Shown one piece after another: positions 43,561 to 54,003 of a DNA stretch of 64,000 bases. The notes under the pieces are model-generated. The model saw only the letters and a list, made by a program, of their open reading frames with translations, was not told the origin of the DNA and searched no databases. This stretch comes from Gayadomonas joobiniege G7. Its GTDB lineage: Bacteria > Pseudomonadota > Gammaproteobacteria > Enterobacterales > Alteromonadaceae. Location of the stretch: assembly GCF_000300815.1 (NCBI RefSeq), contig NZ_AMRX01000006.1:806001-870000 (forward strand). The letters run 5' to 3'. Position 1 is the stretch's first letter; each line of letters opens with the position of its first letter. The translations under genes and the position numbers were made by a program.

Positions 43561-43753
43561 TAGACCTATAATCTGTTGCTCATTGAACTGAAAAATGCAG
43601 TCAGACTGCGCGTTATCTTTTTAGGTATATCTACAATTTAACCTAGTCGCAAGTGATTTTTTTTATTCTGCTATCATTTTTGTCCTATTTGATGCTTTTT
43701 CAAGCGACTTTAAAAATAAAAAACTATTTTTATCCACTAGCGGATAAATAAAC

Positions 43754-43789
43754 AAAAACACCCCCGGTTGTGATGCCGGAGGTGTTTTT
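43754..43789 (-). terminator. Terminator after the Ig-repeat lipoprotein gene
   Basis: AAAAACACC pairs with GGTGTTTTT, with CCGG/CCGG inside. It lies 17 bases beyond the stop of the large gene on the minus strand, with a T tract in that direction. Confidence 0.88.
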
Positions 43790-43805
43790 AACCGTTCTTA
43801 ACAAG

Positions 43806-46800
43806 CTATTGACTGTCGATAACAGTGACTAGGTTAAAATTAGTTGTTACGTCATTGCCAGTCGATACCGTTAAAGTTAAGTTGCCAGTGAATACTTCAT
43901 TCCCATCTGATTCAGGTTTTAGACCGACACTGAACACACTAGGTAACAAGCTTGCTGTCTCCAAAAACTCAGAATTAGGTGAACCTATGAGCACTCCATT
44001 GTCAGTATTAAAGGTCACACTAGTGCCTGCTGGCATCGGGTTGTTATTAACGTCGGTAATATAAACGCTTAATATCTCAGTATGACTGGCATCCCAACGC
44101 CCGTTCCCGTTATTGTCTCTAATCAGCGGCTCAGCAACATCCGTATCAAATTGATCACCGTCGTTATTACAGTCAGCCCCTATCACTGTTTCATTAACCG
44201 AAGCATCCCAAACCCCATTGCCGTTACAATCTGTGAAAGTATCTGCATTGAGGTAAACTGTATTTACTTCTTGGTTGTTAGAATCTAACACCCTTACATA
44301 AGCGGTTTGACCAGATGTCACAAATTCAGCCCCATCTCTAATATGGACTAAATTTCTACTACAAATTCCGTTATTTTCATTCTCCACTGTACAACTTAAA
44401 CCATTGAATAAATGTTGATTCTCATCTAACTCTGGGTTGAATTGTCCATCGTTATTTAAATCAATAAACTCTTCATCGGCTGCACCTAAATAAATATAAT
44501 TTTCACCTGCATTGACACCGTAAGAGGCAGTTTTTATACAAAGGGTTTGCTCTACGCCAGGCGCAAATACTATATTATCAATATCAAACGCTGTCGCCGG
44601 ACCTGCAGGCGCCGGCATTGGTGAACTTTCGTTCTGCTGGCCACAGAACAAGCCGTCTGCATTATCATCTAAAAAGGCTTCACCTAAATTATAGAAAGTC
44701 TCTCCTGCATCATAGATACCGTTTGCATTTGCATCAACAAAGCTCTCTTCACCTTTTGAATACGCCAGTACGCTCACTCGGCCTTGGCGAGGGTGAGCAA
44801 TCTGCAATGGCCCCTGCACATCGTTCGAATCAAAATCACCATCATTATCGGTGTCAGCTACTGGACCAAAACAAGGTTTACCATCAACTGGGATATCATT
44901 GCTTGGGTCATTGTCGTTTCCAACATCGCAAAAGCCGTTGATTAGATCATTGCCATTTAATACCGGGTTAGAACTTTTCCAATTTACGACACAAACACCA
45001 TCGAGCGTGGTGCAGCTTCCGTCAATCATACCTGTATCCGTTCTAAAGACAGCTGAAGTGCCATCAAGTACAGGGTGATTATTATGATCTGCCAAAAACA
45101 GCGTTAATTTATTCTCTACTCCTGCTATGCCCCAAGCTTCTATATTTAAACTCTCTGCCACAAAGGCCGTACTATTTTGATCACCTATGCCAGTGATTGC
45201 AGCTAAACTTCGAGAAACGCCTGAAGCCTGAACATCACCAGACTCATCGATTAATTCAGCAATAACCACAATTGGGTTTGCAACTCGTCCTGACTCTACC
45301 GTTACAAAAACACTTCCATCGGTAAAGCTTACCGCTTCACTCGGAGACAGGGTTACGCCGCCTAGCCCTGTTGTATCCCCTATACTATTGGCAAGTGAAA
45401 AACGGATCGTTTGGCCCGGTTTAGCGTTGCCAAACTGATCAAACACTTTAAAATTAAGTCGCGCTTTTTCTTGAGCGCCATTTCCCTTTAATCCTATGGT
45501 TGGATTATCAGTCACAACCTCACCGTCTATTTCGACCGACTCAAATACAATAGAATCTGCGGGCACATCCCCAAGTTCAATAGTGCCAGTGGCAGTCAAC
45601 GAGCGAGTACCAGCATCAGCGGTTGCAAGTATCTGATCTTGATTAATACAGCCATCAGCTACATAAATAGCTCTTGCCACACCATTATAAGCGGTCACTG
45701 TGCTATCTAATCTAGCGGTCGCTGGCTCAGTCGAAGCACAAGCCGAGCTAAAGTTTACCTCGACCGGTTGAAGATAGGGTTGCCCAGATTCAGCGTCGAT
45801 GATATTTACTTCCAAAATAGCAGTTCGTCCGGGTTGCAAAATGTCTATTTTGCTACCATCAATATCCCTCGCTATGATTTCATTTTTAAATTCACCGTTA
45901 TCATCTTCATTGCCCATCACAATGTCGACCGCCCCTATATCTACAGTAGTGGTGGCACTTCCAGATGCAGTTGAGGTTGGTAAAGTGACAGTTACTAGTC
46001 CAGCACCCGAAATCTCACTCATTGAAATATCAGCATAGGCATAACCATTAGCATTCGTTAGCACACGACCACTTGCGGGATTTATAGTGCCATTATCAGT
46101 TTCTATGTTTACCAGTAGGTTGCCGATGCCAACACCATTGTCGGTCACGCGCACGATAACGGTTCTTGGAGAATTAAGCCGAACTTGATTATTTAAAATA
46201 CAGTTTTCTGCGGTTTCTTTGTTCGCATCTTCTGCGGTACAGTCATAAACATCAGCCGATAATGTAAAGGCTTTGTCTTGTTTTATTTCATCACCGGCTG
46301 AGTCGAACGTCACAAAAGCAACAGCATCTTGATAGCTTACCTGTGCTTGACCAGCACCTTTCACATCACCAGCGGTTAAAGTGACTCTGCCTTTGCCTTC
46401 TGCATCGGTTCGAGCGGTTGCGATTTCAGGATAGATAGACCCTAAAGACGTTGAAAAACTTAATAATGCATTTTCAACGGCTTGATCATTGTTGTCTGTT
46501 AAAGTTGCGATTAATTCGACAGGCTCATCCTTGCTTACACTGAAGGTCGTATCACCACTTTTAACATTAATCGCCCTGATTGAAAGCTTGTATTGGTCTG
46601 GCACGATACTCACATCATCACCGAGTGTTTCAAACAAAATCCCGTTTGACACCACTTCACCTGATGGAACCAAGGCTGTGGCCGTAATTTCTCCACCGGT
46701 GATTACGTTACCAGCACGTAATACGATTTCAGCTTCACCTTGATCATTACTAACATCAACCCCGCTTGAAGGTGATAAAACCCCAACCCCACTTGAATCA

Positions 46801-48791
46801 AATTGAACTATGTACTGCTCGTTTAGAGGGATCAACTTGCCATTTTTGTATATTGTTGCTTTAGCAATTGCAGGATTATCAGCACTAATTACGTATACAC
46901 CGTCGGTTTTACCAAACTCGGCACCATCTTCGTCAAATAGCCCCAAAGAGACTGAATAAACCGAAGTGTTATTTGACGGTTGGTCTTCAGTACTGACCTG
47001 ATAGTTAAATATAGCGCTACTTTCACCGGAGGAAACGACAACTGAGTTTGCGCCTCGTTGCCCTGCACCAGTTAAACGAAAAATAACTTTACCGGAATCA
47101 GTCGTCAGCGCTGAAGATTGGCTCAGAGTTGCTAATTCAGTTTCAGCACTGATCACTTGATTTTGATAAGGAATAGATTCAGGTTGTTGTGTGGCTTCAA
47201 CTAAAAGATATATTGGTTGAGTATTGAATATATCATTCGCAGTTGCATCTTGCTGCTGGCTCTGGCAGCTAGTTTCTATGCCTTCGACCGTCGGTGATGC
47301 GTTTTCCGCACAACGATAAAATGTGCCCGTCAAGGTAACCGCTTGAGCGGTTGCTTTGCCATCCCCTTGGCTGTAAAAACTAACCGTGTCTGCTAACGTT
47401 GTGGTAGGCTGTTCATAACTAACGGTTAAACCACCGGCACCTTCAACATCGGTCGCCAATAATGTTAATTGTGCTTGCCCGTTTTGATCGGTAAGGGATG
47501 CGCTAACATTTAGAGCAGCTAACCTTGCTTCAAAATTCAAAACTTCGTTTGCCGCAGGCTGACCGTTTACTGTCAACGTCGCCACCGCGGTTAAAGGGTT
47601 TGATTGTGACAAAGCTTGACTAACATTACCTTGCGCATTGACTAAATTTAGAGTTAATCCATAAACTTTATCTGGGACTGTGTAGGCAATTAAACTTTGC
47701 AAACCTTCGTTTCCTACTACGCTCACGTTCAGACTACCCGAATCTTCCGGTACACCCGTTTCAAAAGTAACTAAACCGTGTTCGTTGGTTGTTCCTGACT
47801 CAAATAACAAATTGCCGGCAACTGAGCGTGCTGATAATTGCACACCGCTGACTGCTTCACCGCTTCGTTTTTCGGTGACCTTAGCATACAAATAATATTT
47901 AGCGCTGCTCGAATAAAAGCTAGTAATAGGCTGACAATCACCAAAATCATCAGAACTTGCGTCAAACTGGAGGTCACACTGTAATATTTTACTTGATAGA
48001 TTATAAGCAAATTGGCTCGAATCTATGTTTTCAACGTTTGTCTCAACGCCTTCAGCGGATAAACCAATTGTGATATTGCCTGCATCTGACTCACCAGTCA
48101 GTTCAAAAATTGCATAACCAGAGTCATTGGTTAACAACTCGCCTGAAACTGGAACTGTCGTTATTTGCGACTCGTTCACATTTAAAGAAACCAAAGTGTC
48201 GCGAACCGGGGTGCCATCCGAAGTGACTGATGAAATTAAATATACCGATTGCTCCCCATAAATCTTACGTGTTTGTGTACACTGAGATAAATTACTGACA
48301 TCATCCGCTAAGGTTTCAGAGCAAAAATATAAGTCAGCATTCACGGTTACACCGGTATCAGGATTGCTTCCATCCCCTAACGAGCTGAAATCTAAAGTGT
48401 CGGAAACATCCGAATCTGTACCTGATATTGAAGCGGTTAAAGTACCGGCACTTTCAACATTGCCTGGATATAAAAGAACCGTTGCCACCCCATTTTGAGC
48501 TAAGACACTACCACTAGCTGGTTCGATAGAACCAACATCGGTTGAAAAGTTTACAATCACGCCGCTTGCGGCTAAGCCATTTTCGGTGACAGTCGCCCGG
48601 ACCGTTAACGGATTGTTTTGTGAAGTTTGATTGGAAACTTGTCCTTGTTGATCGACGGCTGACAGTGACAACGTATATACATCGTCATCCGCTAAACTGT
48701 CGCCTCGTTCCAGGCTACCGCCCCCCTCACCGCAAGAGATTAAAAAACAGGTGAAAAAAGCGATAAACCAATGGCCATACTGCTTGAGCAT
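43806..48791 (-). CDS. Giant Ig-like repeat lipoprotein (Big_1/invasin type)
   Basis: A 1661-residue surface protein. The start at 48791 gives a short signal ending FLISC, a lipobox at about C20. Most of the length is repeated Ig-like (Big_1-like) domains with the recurring pattern A-x-V-x-x-N-G-x-x-x-x-G-x-x-V-x-F-S-x-x-x-G (for instance GLAASGVIVNFSTDVG and DNGVGIGNLLVNIETDNG). Several domains carry cysteine pairs. A C-terminal part (about 1330-1600) holds DxDxDG-type calcium-binding loops (DTDNDGDFDSND, DANANGIYDAG, DLNNDGQFN, DCNGNGVWD, DNNGNGRWD). It stands alone; adhesion is inferred. It is divergent from the symporter gene. Confidence 0.88.
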   Translation of the reverse strand: MLKQYGHWFIAFFTCFLISCGEGGGSLERGDSLADDDVYTLSLSAVDQQGQVSNQTSQNNPLTVRATVTENGLAASGVIVNFSTDVGSIEPASGSVLAQNGVATVLLYPGNVESAGTLTASISGTDSDVSDTLDFSSLGDGSNPDTGVTVNADLYFCSETLADDVSNLSQCTQTRKIYGEQSVYLISSVTSDGTPVRDTLVSLNVNESQITTVPVSGELLTNDSGYAIFELTGESDAGNITIGLSAEGVETNVENIDSSQFAYNLSSKILQCDLQFDASSDDFGDCQPITSFYSSSAKYYLYAKVTEKRSGEAVSGVQLSARSVAGNLLFESGTTNEHGLVTFETGVPEDSGSLNVSVVGNEGLQSLIAYTVPDKVYGLTLNLVNAQGNVSQALSQSNPLTAVATLTVNGQPAANEVLNFEARLAALNVSASLTDQNGQAQLTLLATDVEGAGGLTVSYEQPTTTLADTVSFYSQGDGKATAQAVTLTGTFYRCAENASPTVEGIETSCQSQQQDATANDIFNTQPIYLLVEATQQPESIPYQNQVISAETELATLSQSSALTTDSGKVIFRLTGAGQRGANSVVVSSGESSAIFNYQVSTEDQPSNNTSVYSVSLGLFDEDGAEFGKTDGVYVISADNPAIAKATIYKNGKLIPLNEQYIVQFDSSGVGVLSPSSGVDVSNDQGEAEIVLRAGNVITGGEITATALVPSGEVVSNGILFETLGDDVSIVPDQYKLSIRAINVKSGDTTFSVSKDEPVELIATLTDNNDQAVENALLSFSTSLGSIYPEIATARTDAEGKGRVTLTAGDVKGAGQAQVSYQDAVAFVTFDSAGDEIKQDKAFTLSADVYDCTAEDANKETAENCILNNQVRLNSPRTVIVRVTDNGVGIGNLLVNIETDNGTINPASGRVLTNANGYAYADISMSEISGAGLVTVTLPTSTASGSATTTVDIGAVDIVMGNEDDNGEFKNEIIARDIDGSKIDILQPGRTAILEVNIIDAESGQPYLQPVEVNFSSACASTEPATARLDSTVTAYNGVARAIYVADGCINQDQILATADAGTRSLTATGTIELGDVPADSIVFESVEIDGEVVTDNPTIGLKGNGAQEKARLNFKVFDQFGNAKPGQTIRFSLANSIGDTTGLGGVTLSPSEAVSFTDGSVFVTVESGRVANPIVVIAELIDESGDVQASGVSRSLAAITGIGDQNSTAFVAESLNIEAWGIAGVENKLTLFLADHNNHPVLDGTSAVFRTDTGMIDGSCTTLDGVCVVNWKSSNPVLNGNDLINGFCDVGNDNDPSNDIPVDGKPCFGPVADTDNDGDFDSNDVQGPLQIAHPRQGRVSVLAYSKGEESFVDANANGIYDAGETFYNLGEAFLDDNADGLFCGQQNESSPMPAPAGPATAFDIDNIVFAPGVEQTLCIKTASYGVNAGENYIYLGAADEEFIDLNNDGQFNPELDENQHLFNGLSCTVENENNGICSRNLVHIRDGAEFVTSGQTAYVRVLDSNNQEVNTVYLNADTFTDCNGNGVWDASVNETVIGADCNNDGDQFDTDVAEPLIRDNNGNGRWDASHTEILSVYITDVNNNPMPAGTSVTFNTDNGVLIGSPNSEFLETASLLPSVFSVGLKPESDGNEVFTGNLTLTVSTGNDVTTNFNLVTVIDSQ

Positions 48792-48898
48792 TCTTCTGCA
48801 CTCCATGGTCTTAGAATAAAAATTAAGGTAACCTCGCTTATATTAGCTCAAAAAATTACGATGGAACAATTGTTAAAACAAATAAATATGGTGAAATT

Positions 48899-50215
48899 GT
48901 GGAAAAACTAAATATAAAATCGCAATTAAAGGACAATCTGACCTTAAGAATTGTTGTTGGCATGCTACTTGGGTTGCTCTGTGGGGTGATCATGAGTTTT
49001 TTTGTCGGTCAAAAAACAGATACTCTCATTAACTTAGTTATTTTTGACTTATCCCTTAAAGCATTTTTTGTTGAAGGTCTTTTTCATATAGGTGGACAAA
49101 TATTCATTACCAGTTTAAAAATGTTAGTGGTACCTTTGGTGTTTGTTTCCTTAGTCTGCGGCACGTGCGCATTAAATGACTCAGCCAAAATTGGCCGTTT
49201 AGGGCTTAAATCCGTATTACTTTACTTACTCACCACTGCCATTGCTATTTCATTAGCGATTAGTATTGCTCTATTAATTAGCCCTGGTGAAGGGGCTGAG
49301 CTAACGACAGATGCCACGTTCGAGTCACAACCTGCGCCAAGTTTTGCTGAGGTCATTATCGGCATGTTCCCAAGCAACCCAATAGATGCTATGGCTCAAG
49401 GTAATATGCTACAAGTGATCGTTTTCTCTATTTTATTTGGTGTTGCTATGGCGTTATGTGGCGAACCGGGTAAACGTATGACTGCTATTTTTAATGACCT
49501 GAACGAAGTTGTTTTAAGAATGGTTGGTATTTTAATGAATTTAGCGCCATATGGGGTTTTCTTTTTAATGGCTAAGCTATTTACTTATATCGAAGTCAGT
49601 GAAATTTCGAAACTTGCAAAATATTTTTTCACTTTATTACTTGTACTTTTTGTACATGCACTCTTAACCTACCCGCTTATTTTAAAAATATTAGGTCGAC
49701 TAAACCCAGTTCTATTTTTTAAAAAAATGAAAAACAACCTAGTGTTTGCATTTACCACCTCCAGCAGTAATGCCACCATACCAGTCACTTTGAACACAGT
49801 AACAAAAAAGTTAGGTGTTGATAACTCAGTCGCATCATTTACCGTTCCTTTAGGTGCTACGATAAACATGGACGGAACGGCAATTATGCAAGGGGTAGCC
49901 ACTGTATTTATTGCACAAATTTATGCAATAGATCTATCTCTCACTGATTATTTAGCTGTGTTATTAACAGCAACACTTGCTTCCATCGGCACTGCAGGCG
50001 TGCCTGGTGTTGGGTTAATTATGCTGGCTATGGTGTTTCAGCAAGTGGGTTTACCGGTAGAAGGGATTGCGCTGATTTTAGGGGTTGATCGCTTGTTAGA
50101 TATGACACGAACTGCGGTCAACGTCACTGGCGACGCAACCGTAAGTTGTGTGATTGCCCGCAGTGAAAAGGCGATTGATGACAAAGTGTTTAACGATGAG
50201 TCTAAAGTCTCGTAA
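48899..50215 (+). CDS. Dicarboxylate/amino acid:cation symporter (DAACS/SLC1 family)
   Basis: A 438-residue inner membrane transporter coupling sodium or proton entry to uptake of dicarboxylates or acidic amino acids. The serine-rich loop is FAFTTSSSNATIPVTL. The substrate and ion residues are in GATINMDGTAIMQGVAT (NMDGT motif) and GVDRLLDMTRTAVNVTGD. The GTG start at 48899 has only a weak upstream site. No regulatory partner is adjacent. Confidence 0.92.
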   Translation: MEKLNIKSQLKDNLTLRIVVGMLLGLLCGVIMSFFVGQKTDTLINLVIFDLSLKAFFVEGLFHIGGQIFITSLKMLVVPLVFVSLVCGTCALNDSAKIGRLGLKSVLLYLLTTAIAISLAISIALLISPGEGAELTTDATFESQPAPSFAEVIIGMFPSNPIDAMAQGNMLQVIVFSILFGVAMALCGEPGKRMTAIFNDLNEVVLRMVGILMNLAPYGVFFLMAKLFTYIEVSEISKLAKYFFTLLLVLFVHALLTYPLILKILGRLNPVLFFKKMKNNLVFAFTTSSSNATIPVTLNTVTKKLGVDNSVASFTVPLGATINMDGTAIMQGVATVFIAQIYAIDLSLTDYLAVLLTATLASIGTAGVPGVGLIMLAMVFQQVGLPVEGIALILGVDRLLDMTRTAVNVTGDATVSCVIARSEKAIDDKVFNDESKVS

Positions 50216-50271
50216 TTTGGAAACCTGATTGTTGAGTTATACACAACAACAATCAGCGACTAGCGCCTGAA

Positions 50272-51588
50272 TTAGCTCAGGCGCTCTAAAACCGCATAAA
50301 ACATACTATCTGAGTTTTCTTTAATTCCGCCCAAAAAGCATTGCTCACGTAATTTAAAGTTTGCGTTGTTATTTAAAAACTCTGCCACTATGGCCTCGTT
50401 TTCGCTCACTTGCCAGCTGCACGTTGCGTAGACACATAAACCACCGATACGTACGGAGCGGCTTGCATTATTTAGCAATTTTCGCTGAATTTGATTTTGT
50501 GCCAGTGTATCAGATTCACTAAATCGCCACCTGGCATCTGGGTTGCGACGCCAAGTACCACTCGATGTGCATGGTGCGTCTATTAATACCCTATCAAAGC
50601 CTTGTTGACGGCGAACATCATTTGGCAACTTAAGCTCGCTTTCACCAGTCCAGGTAAAACAGCGAATATTATGAATTTGTGCTCGTTTACTTCGTTTAGA
50701 TAATTCATCTAATTTATAAGCATGTAAATCAGTCGCAGTCAGTGCGCCTTTACCCTTCATTATCCACGCTAAGGCTAACGATTTACCACCAGCGCCCGCA
50801 CAGGCATCCCAAACTTTTAATCCGGGTCTACAATCCACTGCTTCGGCAATTTTTTGGCTTGCTAAATCTTGAATTTCAAATTGACCATTTTTATAAAGAT
50901 CAGTGCGGGTCACATCATGCCCGCCACTAACCTGAATCACTGCATGGTCATTGTAGGCACGCACACCATTTGCCTGTAATTGCTCAGTTAACTGTTTATC
51001 CGTTAATTCACTTTGGTTTCTAAGATATAGAGGAAGTGCAATATTTTGCTTTTTAATAAAACTTCTCACTTCGTCTTCCTGCCAACCTTGCATTAGTGCA
51101 CGTTGATTCAATGAGGTTAACCACTTAGGTCTAAAGCCGTGTAAAATCGCAAAACAGCTTAAATCGGCTTCTAATTTAGAAAGCTGTTTTTTAAACCAAG
51201 CAACTCGTGCGGCCTCGTTAGCCGTTGATGCGTGAGTATAATCACCGGCCAATAAAAACACCCAAAACCAAAAACATTGTATGTTATTAATTTTAAGCTG
51301 AAGCGTTTGATATTCTTTATCCCATGCTAACGCATCTATACATTTATCTTGCTGATAACAACTTTCTAAATATTCAGCCGACTGTAAATAGCGTGCGGCA
51401 TTTTGAATTTGCGCGGATAGTTTTAATTTATCTTCGCGCTTAAGATCACGTATCTCTTTTAAACGACTTTTTAAAAATCTATCTAACGGTTTAAAAGATT
51501 GTTGTTGGCACCACTCAAGCCAAAGTTGTTTTCTAGCAACAACTAAACTCAAACCAGGTAAAGGCTTTTTATAACTTCGACGTTTCAT
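50272..51588 (-). CDS. RsmB/NOP-family RNA (cytosine-C5) methyltransferase
   Basis: A 438-residue SAM-dependent enzyme of the 5-methylcytosine RNA class. The SAM site is VWDACAGAGGKSLALAW, and the two cysteines of the mechanism are in LIDAPCTSSGTWRRNPDARW and CVYATCSWQVSENEAIV. The N-terminal 230 residues are a helical domain different from standard RsmB. Whether it acts on 16S rRNA or another RNA cannot be decided. It lies in a same-strand run with the Nif3-like, zapC and pyrD genes. Confidence 0.85.
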   Translation of the reverse strand: MKRRSYKKPLPGLSLVVARKQLWLEWCQQQSFKPLDRFLKSRLKEIRDLKREDKLKLSAQIQNAARYLQSAEYLESCYQQDKCIDALAWDKEYQTLQLKINNIQCFWFWVFLLAGDYTHASTANEAARVAWFKKQLSKLEADLSCFAILHGFRPKWLTSLNQRALMQGWQEDEVRSFIKKQNIALPLYLRNQSELTDKQLTEQLQANGVRAYNDHAVIQVSGGHDVTRTDLYKNGQFEIQDLASQKIAEAVDCRPGLKVWDACAGAGGKSLALAWIMKGKGALTATDLHAYKLDELSKRSKRAQIHNIRCFTWTGESELKLPNDVRRQQGFDRVLIDAPCTSSGTWRRNPDARWRFSESDTLAQNQIQRKLLNNASRSVRIGGLCVYATCSWQVSENEAIVAEFLNNNANFKLREQCFLGGIKENSDSMFYAVLERLS

Positions 51589-51603
51589 TCATTCACTTAA
51601 AAA

Positions 51604-52359
51604 TCAGGCTGGATTATCGATATCAACAAACTCAACCGCTACAGAAAAATGGGCTGCTAAATGCTCGCCTAACGACTTAACACCATAGCGCTCGGTGGCA
51701 TGATGACCCGCTGCAATATAATGAATACCAGCTTCACGAGCAAAATGAGTGGTCTGTTCACTAATTTCACCACTTAAAAACAAATCAGCACCCGCTTGTT
51801 TAGCCGCTTCAATATAACCTTGACCACCACCGGTGCACAAAGCAACCTTTTTAACTAAAAAGTCACCACCTTTAACTAAAGTCACTGCACGCCCTAGCTG
51901 CGCACTAACCTGATCACTAAACGCTTGAGCACCCAAGGCTTGACTTAACTCACCTTGCATAACAATGCCAAACGGAGTCAGCTCCGAATGTGCGCTAATC
52001 TCGCGTAACCCCAAACGCATTGCAAGTTGCTTATTATTGCCAAGCTCGTTATGCACGTCTAACGGTAAATGGTAAGCGAGCAACGCCATATCATGTTTAA
52101 GTAAAGTCGCAAGGCGATTTTTTTTAAGCCCTACAATGCGCGGGTCTTCATTTTTCCAAAAGTAACCGTGATGAACCAATACCGCATCGGCTTGACGTTC
52201 AATCGCAGAGTCAAGCAAGGCTTGGCTGGCCGTTACCCCAGTAACAATTTTTTTAATCTCGCGATCTGAGCTAACCTGAATACCGTTTGGACAAAAATCT
52301 TTTATTTGTGAGCTTTGTAAAAGTCGATTTAAATATTCTTCTAACGTGTCAAGCTGCAT
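51604..52359 (-). CDS. Nif3-like dinuclear metal centre protein (YbgI family)
   Basis: A 251-residue member of the Nif3/GTP cyclohydrolase I type 2 family, which forms a hexameric toroid with a two-metal site. Metal ligands lie in AVLVHHGYFWKNED and in IAAGHHATERYGV near the C-terminus. The family's role is not firmly known. It starts three bases after the zapC stop and is likely in the same operon. Confidence 0.92.
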   Translation of the reverse strand: MQLDTLEEYLNRLLQSSQIKDFCPNGIQVSSDREIKKIVTGVTASQALLDSAIERQADAVLVHHGYFWKNEDPRIVGLKKNRLATLLKHDMALLAYHLPLDVHNELGNNKQLAMRLGLREISAHSELTPFGIVMQGELSQALGAQAFSDQVSAQLGRAVTLVKGGDFLVKKVALCTGGGQGYIEAAKQAGADLFLSGEISEQTTHFAREAGIHYIAAGHHATERYGVKSLGEHLAAHFSVAVEFVDIDNPA

Positions 52360-52362
52360 AAA

Positions 52363-52905
52363 TTAAGCTCGTTGTTGATGTTCTACTGAATAAGCTTGGC
52401 CTGCATAACTCGCTAAGCGGTCTTGCATCACCTTGATACAATCAAACTGGCGCATCGTTTTCCCAGTGACTAAATCCATCTGTGAGCTTAACAACATTAA
52501 ATAGGCGCAACCATTGACATTTTTTAAGCGCAAAAATAACCCAGGGTTTTCACCAGATTCAAGTACAACAATGGGTGCATCTTCTGTTGCAGGAATTGGC
52601 TGCGGCGTAAAAAACCAGCTTTTAGGGGACTCATCCGTGCAAAACTGGGTAACAGCCGTCGCGTTTAAACAAATTTGTACAAGCTTGGCTTCAGACAGTC
52701 TTAAGCTGGTTTCTAACGCCACATAAAATTGATTAAACGCATAAGTGTCATCTACCGCAAAATATTGTTGTTGTATTTGTTTAGCAAACGGCAACAGCAT
52801 TTTTGGTTTACAAGCACAAACAAACTCATACGTTTGCATGTTTACGCGTAACGTCTGAGTGTCGGCATCATAAAACCAGTACCAATTTGCATTTGGCTGA
52901 GACAT
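52363..52905 (-). CDS. zapC: Cell division protein ZapC
   Basis: ZapC binds FtsZ and stabilises Z-ring bundles in Gammaproteobacteria. The 180-residue protein begins MSQPNANWYWFYDADTQTL and has the family's central MLLPFAKQIQQQYFAVDDTY. In E. coli zapC is also next to pyrD. I take the ATG at 52905 as the start; the frame extends eight codons upstream to 52929. Confidence 0.85.
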   Translation of the reverse strand: MSQPNANWYWFYDADTQTLRVNMQTYEFVCACKPKMLLPFAKQIQQQYFAVDDTYAFNQFYVALETSLRLSEAKLVQICLNATAVTQFCTDESPKSWFFTPQPIPATEDAPIVVLESGENPGLFLRLKNVNGCAYLMLLSSQMDLVTGKTMRQFDCIKVMQDRLASYAGQAYSVEHQQRA

Positions 52906-52976
52906 ACTTGTATGCTTTCCTTGTACCACTTAAAAAAGACTTAGATTGATCTATTACAATGTCAAAAAAATCTCAA

Positions 52977-53987
52977 TTAATCAAGTCCCTGCACTATTTC
53001 TTTTATTAAATCAGGCCCACGGTAAATAAATCCGCTATAAACTTGCAGCAAATCCGCGCCGGCTGCAAGTTTTTCATTGGCCGAATCTAACGAATTAATG
53101 CCGCCAACACCAATTATAGGTAATTGCCCAGCGAGCGCCTCTTTTAATTGACTGATCACTTGCGTACTTTGTCTGCGCACAGGCACACCGCTTAAACCAC
53201 CGGCTTCCTCACCATGGGGCAAATGTTTAACTGCTGCACGCTCTAATGTCGTATTTGTCGCTATTACACCATCAATTTTATTTTCGATTAGGGTGTTAGC
53301 CACTTGTTTTACTTCACTTGAGTCCATATCAGGTGCTATTTTAACCGCAACAGGGACATATTTTTGGTGCTTGTCTGCCAACTCGGTTTGTTTGTTTTTA
53401 ATTGCTGACAACAAATCATTGAGAGCCTCACCGTATTGCAGATTTCTGAGCCCAGGTGTGTTCGGCGATGAAATATTTACAGTAATATAACTTGCATATT
53501 GGTATACCTTATCCATGCAAATTAAATAATCATCTTTGCCTTGTTCATTTGGAGTATCTTTGTTTTTGCCAATATTGATTCCAAGCACGCCAGCGTAACG
53601 GGCAGTTTTCACACGTTCTACTAAATAATCGACACCTTTGTTATTAAACCCCATACGATTGATAATACCTTGCGCTTCGGGCAACCTGAACAGACGAGGT
53701 TTTTCGTTTCCCAATTGAGGACGGGGTGTTACTGTGCCCACTTCAATAAAACCAAATCCCATCGCAGCAAACGCCTCGATACATTCGGCATTTTTATCTA
53801 ACCCGGCCGCTAAGCCAACAGGGTTCACAAAATCAATACCCATTACCTTACGAGGTTTGGCCATTAGCTTTTGCCGATAAAAAGACTCAGCAAAAGTGCC
53901 TTGAGTCTTTTTTAATACATTTAACGTAGCTTCGTGCGACCACTCAGCGTCTTGAGTAAACAAAAAAGAGCGTAATAATGAATACAT
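52977..53987 (-). CDS. pyrD: Dihydroorotate dehydrogenase (quinone), class 2
   Basis: Oxidises dihydroorotate to orotate in pyrimidine synthesis, passing electrons to quinones at the inner membrane. The 336-residue protein has the class 2 N-terminal membrane-associating helix ([16 protein letters not shown]). The FMN and substrate site includes [14 protein letters not shown] with the catalytic serine, and [20 protein letters not shown] follows. Translation could begin at either of two nearby ATG codons. Confidence 0.97.
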   Translation of the reverse strand: MYSLLRSFLFTQDAEWSHEATLNVLKKTQGTFAESFYRQKLMAKPRKVMGIDFVNPVGLAAGLDKNAECIEAFAAMGFGFIEVGTVTPRPQLGNEKPRLFRLPEAQGIINRMGFNNKGVDYLVERVKTARYAGVLGINIGKNKDTPNEQGKDDYLICMDKVYQYASYITVNISSPNTPGLRNLQYGEALNDLLSAIKNKQTELADKHQKYVPVAVKIAPDMDSSEVKQVANTLIENKIDGVIATNTTLERAAVKHLPHGEEAGGLSGVPVRRQSTQVISQLKEALAGQLPIIGVGGINSLDSANEKLAAGADLLQVYSGFIYRGPDLIKEIVQGLD

Positions 53988-54003
53988 GTACAAGTCCGTT
54001 GAT

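Noticed and set aside
46489-46743. Plus-strand frames opposite the Ig-repeat gene
   Set aside because: Antisense shadows made possible by the repetitive codon pattern of the large lipoprotein gene.
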